A stretch of 5,988 nucleotides of DNA, from assembly GCA_030669445.1 (NCBI GenBank), contig DAOVDP010000081.1:1-5988 (forward strand), in the 5' to 3' direction. The stretch comes from Candidatus Latescibacterota bacterium. Lineage in GTDB: Bacteria > Latescibacterota > MVCY01. The notes beneath the pieces are model-generated. The model was given only the letters and a program-made list of their open reading frames with translations, was not told where the DNA came from and did no database searches. This document shows positions 1-5,981 of the stretch, one piece after another. Positions within the stretch are counted from its first letter, which is position 1; each line of letters begins with the position of its first letter. A program made the translations under genes and the position numbers.

Positions 1-1083
1 CGGGCCATCAAAGAAGGGGCAACGGATTTTGTGCTCAAGCCCTGGCAGAACGAGAAACTCCTGGCCACCCTATCGGCGGCTATGAACCTGCGGCAATCAC
101 GAATAGAGGTGGATCATCTTCGCTTAAGGCAGAGACAACTGACTGCCGACCTCGATCAGCCTTTTCACGATTTTATCGGCGTCTGCCCGGCTATGCAGCA
201 GGTGTTCGCCACCATTGGGAAAGTGGCCAAGACCGACGCCAACGTGTTGATCTTAGGAGAGAACGGCACGGGGAAGGAGTTGGTGGCGCGGGCCCTGCAC
301 CGCCAGTCAAATCGTGCCAATGAGGTCTTTATCAGCGTGGATATGGGCGCTTTAACAGAGACCCTTTTCGAAAGCGAACTCTTCGGCCATGTTAAAGGCG
401 CCTTCACAGATGCCAAGGAAGACCGCGCCGGACGCTTTGAGATCACCTCGGGGGGAACGCTGTTCTTAGATGAAATCGGCAATCTCTCCTTAGCGCTTCA
501 GGCTAAACTGCTCACCGTTTTGGAAAACCGCCAGGTTACCCGGCTGGGTTCCAACAAACCATGCCCCGTTGACATTCGTCTTATTTGCGCGACCAATAGG
601 CCAATTCACGAAATGGCGACGCAAGAAAATTTCCGTCAAGATCTCCTCTACCGAATGAACACCGTGGAGATCCCTTTGCCTCCCCTGCGCGAACGACTTG
701 AGGATATTTCTCTGTTAGTGGATCATTTTCTGGGGATTTATTGCAAGAAATATCAAAAGCCGCCTAAGCGAGTCGGTTCCGCTACTTTGAAAAAGTTGGA
801 AAAATATCATTGGCCCGGTAATATCAGAGAGCTGCAACACGCCATAGAGCGAGCGGTGATTATGAGTGATTCCCAGGTACTTGGGCCTTCCGACTTTTTC
901 TTTTCCGTCCCGGAAACAAAGCAACAGGGCCTGGTATTCGAAAAGTACAATTTAGAGGAAGTGGAAAAAGCGGTGATCCGGAGGACGCTCAGCAGACACG
1001 GCGGCAATATCAGCCAGGCGGCCGGAGAATTGGGGCTAACCAGAACCTCTCTTTATCGTAGGTTGGAAAAATATGGTTTATAA
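1..1083 (+). CDS. Sigma-54-dependent response regulator (NtrC/AtoC type), 5' truncated
   Basis: This is the 3' part of a transcription activator that remodels sigma-54 RNA polymerase after phosphorylation by a histidine kinase. The frame is open from base 1, so the N-terminus lies outside the window; 360 residues remain. Residues 1-25 are the end of the receiver domain, with the conserved lysine-proline (K13-P14, in VLKPW). The AAA+ domain follows: Walker A GENGTGKE (86-93), a sigma-54 contact loop reading GAFTDA (133-138) instead of the usual GAFTGA, Walker B TLFLDEIG (153-160), sensor I ATNR (197-200), arginine-finger region FRQDLLYR (211-218), and WPGNIREL (271-278) in the sensor II region. 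A Fis-type helix-turn-helix ends the protein (about 320-360, GGNISQAAGELGLTRTSLYRRLEK). Its stop overlaps the start of the kinase gene, marking them as a cognate pair. The family call is secure; the target genes are unknown. Confidence 0.96.
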   Translation, partial: RAIKEGATDFVLKPWQNEKLLATLSAAMNLRQSRIEVDHLRLRQRQLTADLDQPFHDFIGVCPAMQQVFATIGKVAKTDANVLILGENGTGKELVARALHRQSNRANEVFISVDMGALTETLFESELFGHVKGAFTDAKEDRAGRFEITSGGTLFLDEIGNLSLALQAKLLTVLENRQVTRLGSNKPCPVDIRLICATNRPIHEMATQENFRQDLLYRMNTVEIPLPPLRERLEDISLLVDHFLGIYCKKYQKPPKRVGSATLKKLEKYHWPGNIRELQHAIERAVIMSDSQVLGPSDFFFSVPETKQQGLVFEKYNLEEVEKAVIRRTLSRHGGNISQAAGELGLTRTSLYRRLEKYGL

Positions 1084-2446
1084 GAACTTTCGCATAAATT
1101 GCCTCGCCCGCGTGGCCCTGCTCGGGGCCACGATCTATCTTTTTTTCTACCTGCTATTTCAAACCCATTGGTACGCTACTCTCTTTATCATTGGGTGTAT
1201 CGCCTTCTATCAAATCTACGCCCTTATTCACTATGTGGATAAGACAAATCGGGATCTCACCCGTTTCCTACAATCCATCAAGCAGTCGGATTTCTCCCAG
1301 ACGTTCACCGGGGGCGGGCTTGGTTCATCGTTCGATGCGTTGAATGCTGCCTTTGCCGAGGTCACGGACGAATTTCGGCGGACACGTGCTGAGAAGGAAG
1401 AGCATTACCGCTATCTACAAACTGTGGTGCAGCACGTGGGTATAGGTTTGATATCTTTTCAGCAAAATGGCGAGGTACAGTTGATTAACACCGCGGCCAA
1501 ACGGCTGTTGAAGGTAGGGGCGACCGGCCGGTCGCCCCTACTGAAAAATATAAGATCTCTGGAATCTTTCAGCAAACCCTTGGTAGATACACTGCTTCGG
1601 CTAAGACCGGGAGAAAAGGCTTTAGTCAGAGTCGAAGATCATAATGAATCAGTGCAGTTGGCTGTGTACGCCACCGAATTTAAACTGCGGAACCAAAAAC
1701 TTACCTTGGTCTCCATCCAAAACATCCAAAGCGAATTAGAAGAGAAGGAGATGGAGGCCTGGCAAAACCTTATCCGGGTGCTGACCCACGAGATCATGAA
1801 CTCCGTCACCCCCATCGCCTCCTTAACGGCCACCGTCAATGATCTATTGACGCCACCTTCTGGAAATCAAGAGCCAGTTAAAGAAACCAGCGCTGAAACG
1901 ATGGACGATGTCCGCGGCGCACTTCAGACAATCCAAAAACGCAGTGAAGGCTTGCTCCATTTCGTCGAGGCCTATAGAAAGCTTACCCGCATTCCCAAAC
2001 CCCAGTTCCAAATTTTCCCTGTTACGGAGCTTTTCGCCCGGGTTGGGCAGCTCATGCGCGCCCAGATTGCGGATAAAGCCATCCGTTTCTGCAGTAACGT
2101 AGACCCGGAAAGTCTTGAATTGACAGCCGATCCTGAATTGATCGAACAGGTTCTGATCAATCTCCTATTGAATGCCATCCAGGCTGTAGAGGACCAGGTG
2201 GATGCCAGAATCGAACTGGCCGCCCGGATGGATGAAAGAGGCAGAATCATCATCCAGGTCGCTGACAATGGCCCAGGAATCATCGAAGAGGCGCTGGAGA
2301 AGGTGTTTATCCCATTTTTTACCACCAAGCCGGGTGGCTCTGGTATTGGACTCAGTCTATCCCGACAGATCATGCGGTTGCACCGGGGAACCATCAGCGT
2401 CCACTCCCAGCCAAATGTAGAAACGATTTTTACTTTGAGGTTTTAG
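1073..2446 (+). CDS. Membrane sensor histidine kinase, partner of the upstream regulator
   Basis: A 457-residue two-component kinase expected to autophosphorylate and pass phosphate to the adjacent regulator. Two closely spaced hydrophobic segments (about 11-29 and 34-53) form a hairpin with almost no extracytoplasmic loop, so the signal is probably sensed in the membrane or cytoplasm. A HAMP-like or linker helix follows (54-110), then a PAS-like domain (about 112-217). The H-box VLTHEIMNSVTPIASL contains phospho-acceptor H239. The ATPase part has the N-box ELIEQVLINLLLNAIQAVED (N363, N367), G1 DNGPGI (398-403), F-box FIPFFTTK (412-419) and G2 GGSGIGLSL (421-429). The ATG overlaps the regulator's last codons by 11 bases and has only a weak Shine-Dalgarno, suggesting translational coupling. 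Residues 148-156 are encoded by a perfect palindrome and look like an insert between the PAS motifs AAKRLLK and LLKNIRSL. The architecture resembles NtrY-like kinases; the signal is unknown. Confidence 0.95.
   Translation: MVYKNFRINCLARVALLGATIYLFFYLLFQTHWYATLFIIGCIAFYQIYALIHYVDKTNRDLTRFLQSIKQSDFSQTFTGGGLGSSFDALNAAFAEVTDEFRRTRAEKEEHYRYLQTVVQHVGIGLISFQQNGEVQLINTAAKRLLKVGATGRSPLLKNIRSLESFSKPLVDTLLRLRPGEKALVRVEDHNESVQLAVYATEFKLRNQKLTLVSIQNIQSELEEKEMEAWQNLIRVLTHEIMNSVTPIASLTATVNDLLTPPSGNQEPVKETSAETMDDVRGALQTIQKRSEGLLHFVEAYRKLTRIPKPQFQIFPVTELFARVGQLMRAQIADKAIRFCSNVDPESLELTADPELIEQVLINLLLNAIQAVEDQVDARIELAARMDERGRIIIQVADNGPGIIEEALEKVFIPFFTTKPGGSGIGLSLSRQIMRLHRGTISVHSQPNVETIFTLRF
1514..1541. repeat. 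28-bp perfect palindrome inside the kinase gene (REP-like element)
   Basis: The half-site GTAGGGGCGACCGG is followed directly by its exact reverse complement, with no spacer or mismatch; symmetry stops at the flanking bases (G1513, T1542). It is far more GC-rich than the adjacent coding sequence. It reads in frame as V-G-A-T-G-R-S-P-L (kinase residues 148-156) plus the first base of L157. Palindromes of the form TAGGGGCG...CGCCCCTA are, from memory, common as dispersed intergenic repeats in many environmental genomes, so this looks like a repeat domesticated into an open reading frame. The palindrome is seen directly; the mobile-repeat identity is inference. Confidence 0.85.
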
Positions 2447-2478
2447 GGGAAAATTTGTCCTAAACAAGGAGTTTTATA

Positions 2479-2877
2479 ATGGCAAAACAGATTTCTGTCC
2501 CCACCAACACCAGGAGCGAATTTGTAGATATCACCGACCGGGTGCAGGAGGTGGTGCATGAAAGCGGGATACCAGACGGCCTCTGCCATGTTTATATTCC
2601 CCATACCACTGCCGGTCTCACCATCAATGAGAACGCCGATCCCAATGTCAGAAAGGATATCCTGACCGAGCTGGAAAAGAGGATCCCCTGGCAAGATAAC
2701 TACAGCCACACAGAGGGCAACGCCGCCGCCCACATAAAGGCAAGCCTGATGGGCTTTTCTCAGACTATTTTTGTGGAGAATGGAAGGCTGGTGCTCGGTA
2801 CCTGGCAGGGGATATTTCTCTGCGAGTTCGACGGCCCCAGGCAGAGGAAGGTGCTGGTGAGAGTCGAGGGCAAATAA
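2479..2877 (+). CDS. yjbQ: YjbQ / UPF0047 family protein
   Basis: A 132-residue protein of the YjbQ (COG0432, UPF0047) family, small cytoplasmic beta-rich proteins close to this full length. The family is often annotated as secondary thiamine-phosphate synthase because some members show weak activity of this kind, but the physiological role is not settled. Diagnostic motifs are HTTAGLTINENADP (42-55), HTEGNAAAHIKASLMG (77-92) and GTWQGIFLCEFDGPR (107-121). The invariant histidines H42, H77 and H85 are likely part of the metal or active site. There is no signal peptide or membrane segment. The ATG is fixed by AAGGAG at 2466-2471 with a 7-base spacing. It begins 32 bases after the kinase stop with no terminator visible between them, so co-transcription with the two-component genes is plausible. 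Family assignment is firm; biochemical function is not. Confidence 0.95.
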   Translation: MAKQISVPTNTRSEFVDITDRVQEVVHESGIPDGLCHVYIPHTTAGLTINENADPNVRKDILTELEKRIPWQDNYSHTEGNAAAHIKASLMGFSQTIFVENGRLVLGTWQGIFLCEFDGPRQRKVLVRVEGK

Positions 2878-2902
2878 GACACTAAACTGCGCCGATAGAA
2901 TC

Positions 2903-2918
2903 GGGCTCTGGAGAGCCC
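2903..2918. repeat. GC-rich inverted repeat downstream of yjbQ
   Basis: GGGCTCT and AGAGCCC are exact reverse complements separated by GG, giving a 16-base near-continuous palindrome 25 bases after the yjbQ stop. It is followed by CTCCCACAG... (from 2918), not by T residues, so it is a poor rho-independent terminator, although it could protect or pause the 3' end of the upstream transcript. It may be another dispersed palindrome of a family different from the two downstream units; one copy cannot show this. Confidence 0.5.
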
Positions 2919-3016
2919 TCCCACAGAAATAGATGTGTAGCGTGAGCCCGCTGAATGTTAGCGCCAAATTGAGAGACGGCAATTGGACCCCAGATTCGAA
3001 ATTTCACCTTCTAACA

Positions 3017-3077
3017 GCCCACGAATTTATTCGTGGGCCTGAAATGCTAAATAAGACGATTAACCGTTTTAACGGTT
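3017..3077. repeat. REP-like unit 1 (two hairpins)
   Basis: This unit consists of two hairpins. The first has a 10-bp stem, GCCCACGAAT (3017-3026) with ATTCGTGGGC (3029-3038), spacer TT. A 23-base linker follows, then AACCGTT (3062-3068) with AACGGTT (3071-3077), spacer TT. The same two elements recur in mirror order at 3155-3213. The layout resembles REP elements mobilised by REP-associated tyrosine transposases (RAYT, Y1 family), which often have a CCCACG...CGTGGG hairpin next to an AACCG...CGGTT hairpin. No transposase gene is in the window, so mobility would be in trans. Confidence 0.7.
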
Positions 3078-3089
3078 TAGTGATCGAGG

Positions 3090-5570
3090 ATGAGGACTAT
3101 ATTTGTAATCAAGAAAAACATGATGGTTTTCTTCGAAAATATAGGTTTTCGGAAAACCGATGAACCGGTTGCAGGTACTGTCTTGTTTTGGTACCCACGA
3201 TTAGAATCGTGGGCTTCTCAAGAATTTCAGTGTGCCTGCACCAACGTCATAAATAAATTTTCCGAATATAGGTTGAATTACTTCCTGCTCACAATCCTCA
3301 GCCTCCTTTTTCCCTTAGTCTTGTTAGCCACCGCGGCCAAAGCGGAAGAAGGGACGAGAGAAAGCCCTGCCGACACTGTCCACTATGCTGCCGAAAGTAT
3401 AGACTGTCACTTTGAACAGGACACCACCATAGTGCTTGTAGGCAAGGCCAAGGTAGTGTACCGGGATATGGAGTTGAAAGCAGGGAAGATCACCTACTAC
3501 CCAGGCCAAGAACTGCTCTGCGCCGAGGGCTTGCCCGACACATCGGATGGAGAACTTGAATTCGTAGATCCCCCGGTTCTCCGAGACAAAGAAGGGACAA
3601 TAAGAGCCCTGAACCTGACCTATAACTTGAAGACCAAGAGGGGAACACTGGTAAAGGCACGGACAAGCTACGAAGAGGGATTTTACACCGGCAGCCAGGT
3701 GAGAAAGGTGGGTGAAAAAACCTTACACATTCTAAGGGGCACCTACACTACCTGCGACCTCAACCGGCCTCACTATCACTTCTGGAGCCGGCAGATGAAG
3801 GTGGTAATGAATGATAAGGTTGTTGCCAAACCAGTTGTTTTTTATGTGCGAAAGGTGCCAGTTTTCTGGTTGCCGTTCATAATTTTCTCCATCAGAAAGG
3901 AGAGACACTCCGGTCTGCTAATCCCCCGCTACGGGAGCAATAACATTGACGGAAGATATCTGCATAACTTAGGCTACTATTTTGCGCCCAGCAGCTACTG
4001 GGACACTGTGGTCAAGGGGACTCTCCGGGAACAAACTGGCTGGATGCTGCGATCTGAACTCCGTTACCACCTCCGGGGCCGACTCCGGGGTGCCATCACC
4101 GGCTCTTTCGACAACAGGAGCACAGGGACAGCACAGGGAAGGGCATGGAAGTTGGGTTTTTCTCACTCTCAGAGATTAAGTCCCACTATGAACCTGCGGG
4201 GCAGGGGCGATTTCTACAGCAACAAGGACTTCTCCGTAAATAATAGCACTAACATTTACAACCGCTTGAACCGCACCCTCAGGTCGTACCTCTCCTTCGA
4301 CAAACAGTGGCCCGGGTCGGGAAATAGCATTAGCTTAACTGCCTCCCACAGCAGAAACTTAGATACCGATGAAACAAGCCTGTATTTGCCCCAAATCAGT
4401 TTCCGCAAGGCCAGAGCACCTATCCTGAAACCACCAAAGGGGAAACATACCCCCGCCAGATGGTATCAGTTAATTTATTATTCCTTCAGTTCTGACTTCT
4501 CTCATTTAAGACAAGAACGAACAAGTGGTAACGATAACAAGATCAAGGCTAACACATACCTCAATGTCTCTACTGCCCAGAAATTTCGGGGCTGGCTTCA
4601 CCTGCGACCGTCAGTTGCCTGGAGGATGAACGGTTTTCAGACCAAGGGGGAAAAGTTCCACAGGCAGGAGAACTACAGTCTTGCCCTCTCTGCCAACACA
4701 ACCCTGTATGGGTTTTTTCAGCCCCGGGTGGGGAACCTCAGAGCCATCAGACATGTGGTCAAACCCAGTGTCTCTTTCGCATACTCTGCGAATGCAGAAC
4801 AACAGGGGTTCTCTTATGATTTCGGAAGGATAAAAAACCCTCAGACTCGGGTAAGGTTCAACCTATCGAATATCTTACAGACCAAAATAGGCGAGGGGAA
4901 AAAACAGCGGAAGTTCGATCTGGCAACCTGGGGATTCTCGACCAGCTATGATCCCAAAGCCAGAGAAGAAAAGCTCTCAGATTTGGTTACCAATGTGAGA
5001 GTCAGTCCGGCCAGGGTCTTTGAGGTGATTGTAAATTCAACTCACGGCTTTTACACCCCCGATGGAGAATTTCACCCCTTTACCCCCCACTTAAAGAGAG
5101 TAAACCTTACCACCTCTCTTCGACTGAGAGGAAAAACAGGCAGAAAGACTGTTCCAGCAGAAAGTAGTCCCACAGAGGGGATAGAGGAGGTTGCTGGCTA
5201 CACTTCCAGCCGGGTGAAAGGAACCGAAACACCTTCCATTAGCAGAAATATCCCTTACCAATTTGGGGTTTCCTATCGTTACTCGCTGGTAAAATCCACT
5301 GGGGCACTGACCCCGGTGGTGCAGTGGATAAAGGGAAACCTCAGTTTTTCTCCTACCTCAAAATGGCGAATAGACTGGTGGGTGAATTACAATCTGAAGA
5401 AGGGGAAAATCACCACTCAGCAGGTATCCATTTACCGAGATTTGCACTGCTGGGAAGCCAAATTAGTCTGGATGCCCAGCGGATACCGTCGTGGCTACTA
5501 TTTTAGAATAAACATTAAAGCTATGCCAGAAATAAAGATAGAGAAAAAGAAAGGGATAGTGGGCTTTTAG
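3090..5570 (+). CDS. lptD: LPS-assembly outer-membrane protein LptD (OstA/Imp)
   Basis: LptD forms the outer-membrane beta-barrel that, with the lipoprotein LptE, inserts LPS into the outer leaflet. The frame encodes up to 826 residues. A hydrophobic signal sequence (62-85, ending AKA before EEG) precedes a periplasmic OstA/LptA-like beta-jellyroll (about 94-235, with VLVGKAKVVYRDMELKAGKI and the motif TYTTCDLNRPHYHFWS). Next comes KVPVFWLPF..F.IRKERHSGLLIPRYG (256-282), then a barrel of alternating strands with landmarks RHVVKPSVSFAYS (554-566) and RDLHCWEAKLVWMPSG (783-798). Cysteines C106, C144, C222 and C787 remain after export; C222 and C787 are good candidates for the domain-linking disulfide. 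The start is uncertain: an in-frame TGA at 3081 limits the frame, and ATG 3090 (or 3120, 3123) has no well-spaced Shine-Dalgarno and translates through a REP-like repeat. TTG at 3273 would give a normal 24-residue signal peptide but also lacks a good ribosome site. I give the outer limit. Gene identity is secure; the start is not. Confidence 0.93.
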   Translation: MRTIFVIKKNMMVFFENIGFRKTDEPVAGTVLFWYPRLESWASQEFQCACTNVINKFSEYRLNYFLLTILSLLFPLVLLATAAKAEEGTRESPADTVHYAAESIDCHFEQDTTIVLVGKAKVVYRDMELKAGKITYYPGQELLCAEGLPDTSDGELEFVDPPVLRDKEGTIRALNLTYNLKTKRGTLVKARTSYEEGFYTGSQVRKVGEKTLHILRGTYTTCDLNRPHYHFWSRQMKVVMNDKVVAKPVVFYVRKVPVFWLPFIIFSIRKERHSGLLIPRYGSNNIDGRYLHNLGYYFAPSSYWDTVVKGTLREQTGWMLRSELRYHLRGRLRGAITGSFDNRSTGTAQGRAWKLGFSHSQRLSPTMNLRGRGDFYSNKDFSVNNSTNIYNRLNRTLRSYLSFDKQWPGSGNSISLTASHSRNLDTDETSLYLPQISFRKARAPILKPPKGKHTPARWYQLIYYSFSSDFSHLRQERTSGNDNKIKANTYLNVSTAQKFRGWLHLRPSVAWRMNGFQTKGEKFHRQENYSLALSANTTLYGFFQPRVGNLRAIRHVVKPSVSFAYSANAEQQGFSYDFGRIKNPQTRVRFNLSNILQTKIGEGKKQRKFDLATWGFSTSYDPKAREEKLSDLVTNVRVSPARVFEVIVNSTHGFYTPDGEFHPFTPHLKRVNLTTSLRLRGKTGRKTVPAESSPTEGIEEVAGYTSSRVKGTETPSISRNIPYQFGVSYRYSLVKSTGALTPVVQWIKGNLSFSPTSKWRIDWWVNYNLKKGKITTQQVSIYRDLHCWEAKLVWMPSGYRRGYYFRINIKAMPEIKIEKKKGIVGF
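3155..3213. repeat. REP-like unit 2, mirror image of unit 1
   Basis: Here AACCG (3155-3159) and CGGTT (3166-3170) enclose 6 bases, the same AACCG-N6-CGGTT geometry as in unit 1. After a 23-base linker comes CCCACGATT (3194-3202) with AATCGTGGG (3205-3213), spacer AG. Read on the opposite strand, the unit 1 linker shares a GTCTTRTTT stretch with this one, offset by a few bases. The left arm overlaps another perfect inverted repeat, GGTTTTC-G-GAAAACC (3144-3158), which could compete for pairing. The two units therefore form an inverted pair similar to a bacterial interspersed mosaic element. Confidence 0.68.
3273..3344 (+). other. LptD signal peptide and alternative TTG start
   Basis: Starting at TTG 3273, the 24 codons read (M)NYFLLTILSLLFPLVLLATAAKA, a typical signal peptide hydrophobic core with an AKA cleavage site before EEGTRES. 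The usual LptD layout places this at the extreme N-terminus, so the 61 residues encoded upstream (3090-3272) are atypical. The nearest positively charged residues are R61 and K56, just upstream of the TTG, which slightly favours an earlier start. No good Shine-Dalgarno lies in front of the TTG (only AGG touching it). Confidence 0.6.
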
Positions 5571-5584
5571 GTGAAAAAAAAGTG

Positions 5585-5613
5585 TTGACAAATTGCTCGT
5601 CTCCTGCTATAAT
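5585..5613 (+). promoter_or_regulatory. Consensus sigma-70 promoter of the HU gene
   Basis: A perfect -35 box TTGACA (5585-5590), a 17-base spacer and a perfect -10 box TATAAT (5608-5613), preceded by TG at 5605-5606 in the extended -10 position. An A-run (5574-5581) just upstream could act as a UP-like element. Transcription should begin around 5619-5621, giving a leader of about 35 bases. It sits only 14 bases after the lptD stop, so HU is transcribed independently, probably at high level. Confidence 0.93.
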
Positions 5614-5640
5614 TAGCAACAGCTCCTTAGCTCAAAATGG

Positions 5641-5650
5641 AAGGAGGTGA
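5641..5650 (+). promoter_or_regulatory. Full-length Shine-Dalgarno of the HU gene
   Basis: AAGGAGGTGA matches the complement of the 16S rRNA 3' end over its whole length and is placed 4 bases before ATG 5655. This fixes the HU start at 5655, not at the in-frame ATG at 5637, which precedes this site. The six bases CTCCTT at 5623-5628, near the predicted 5' end of the mRNA, are complementary to AAGGAG at 5641-5646 and could partly mask the site. Confidence 0.9.
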
Positions 5651-5654
5651 CAAG

Positions 5655-5927
5655 ATGACCAGAGAGGAGTTAGTGGCCGAGGCGGCAAAGGATGCAGGAG
5701 TGACCAAAAAGGTGGCCAATACAGTGATAGTTTCTGTATTAGACACCATCACCGATACTTTAAGTATGGGCGACAAGGTCACCCTGGTAGGATTCGGGAC
5801 ATTTTTGACAGCTCAGAGGGCAGCCAGAACTGGCAGGAACCCTCGTACAGGGAGGGAGTTGCGTATTCCCGCTACTGTCGTCCCGAAATTCAGGGCTGGG
5901 AAGAAACTTAAGAAAGCGGTGGCTTAA
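5655..5927 (+). CDS. hup: HU family DNA-binding protein
   Basis: A 90-residue nucleoid protein, exactly the usual HU length, which binds DNA as a dimer with little sequence preference and bends it. The N-terminal helices (about 3-38, TREELVAEAAKDAGVTKKVAN...) form the dimer body. GFGTF (46-50) starts the beta-saddle, and the beta-arm (about 53-75) carries RTGRNPRTG with the DNA-intercalating proline P63. The C-terminus PKFRAGKKLKKAV (77-89) is the typical HU tail. IHF subunits share the fold, but the length and the RTGRNPRTG arm favour HU. The start at ATG 5655 is set by the Shine-Dalgarno at 5641-5650. The gene has its own consensus promoter and its own terminator, so it appears to be a single-gene unit. 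Confidence 0.97.
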   Translation: MTREELVAEAAKDAGVTKKVANTVIVSVLDTITDTLSMGDKVTLVGFGTFLTAQRAARTGRNPRTGRELRIPATVVPKFRAGKKLKKAVA

Positions 5928-5946
5928 GGGGATTAGTGGCAGCCCC

Positions 5947-5981
5947 AAAAGAGTCCCGCAGAGGTGCGGGACTCTTTTTTT
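5947..5981 (+). terminator. Rho-independent terminator after HU
   Basis: The 9-bp GC-rich stem GAGTCCCGC (5951-5959) with GCGGGACTC (5966-5974) closes a 6-base loop (AGAGGT) and is followed by seven T residues (5975-5981). The preceding A residues (5947-5950) can pair with the first T residues to lengthen the stem, so it could also work on the opposite strand. It lies 19 bases after the HU stop. Confidence 0.95.

Larger units (their letters stand above)
2878..3089. other. Hairpin-rich intergenic stretch between yjbQ and lptD
   Basis: No convincing gene is present. From left to right it holds a small GC-rich hairpin (2903-2918), about 95 bases with no recognisable signal, and the first REP-like unit (3017-3077). 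None of the hairpins is followed by a run of T, so none is a standard intrinsic terminator. I found no convincing -35/-10 pair for lptD; TGCTAAATA at 3045-3053 looks slightly like an extended -10 but lacks a -35. If lptD really starts near 3273, this non-coding stretch continues to there and includes the second REP-like unit. Confidence 0.6.

Noticed and set aside
2803..2823. Sigma-54 promoter (TGGCAGG ... CTGC) at the end of yjbQ
   Set aside because: The GG and GC elements are 16 bases apart instead of 10; TGGCCCG at 811 fails in the same way. No convincing sigma-54 site was found by eye in the window.
2443..2982. A 179-codon open frame on the minus strand across yjbQ
   Set aside because: It is antisense to a gene with firm family motifs, shows no recognisable domain, and is best explained as a shadow of the coding strand.
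3017..3038. Intrinsic terminator for yjbQ
   Set aside because: The stem is followed by CTGAAATGC rather than a T-tract, and the motif recurs inside the lptD 5' region.
2933..3163. A 76-codon + strand open frame in the yjbQ-lptD gap
   Set aside because: No Shine-Dalgarno, no recognisable motif, and it is translated through REP-like unit 1; it also overlaps the lptD frame.
3017..3213. CRISPR-like array from the repeated CCCACG hairpins
   Set aside because: Only two units, in opposite orientation, with no direct repeats or regular spacers; an inverted REP-like pair fits better.
5637..5654. ATG at 5637 as the HU start
   Set aside because: It would add MEGGDK by translating the Shine-Dalgarno itself; ATG 5655 gives the standard 90-residue HU.
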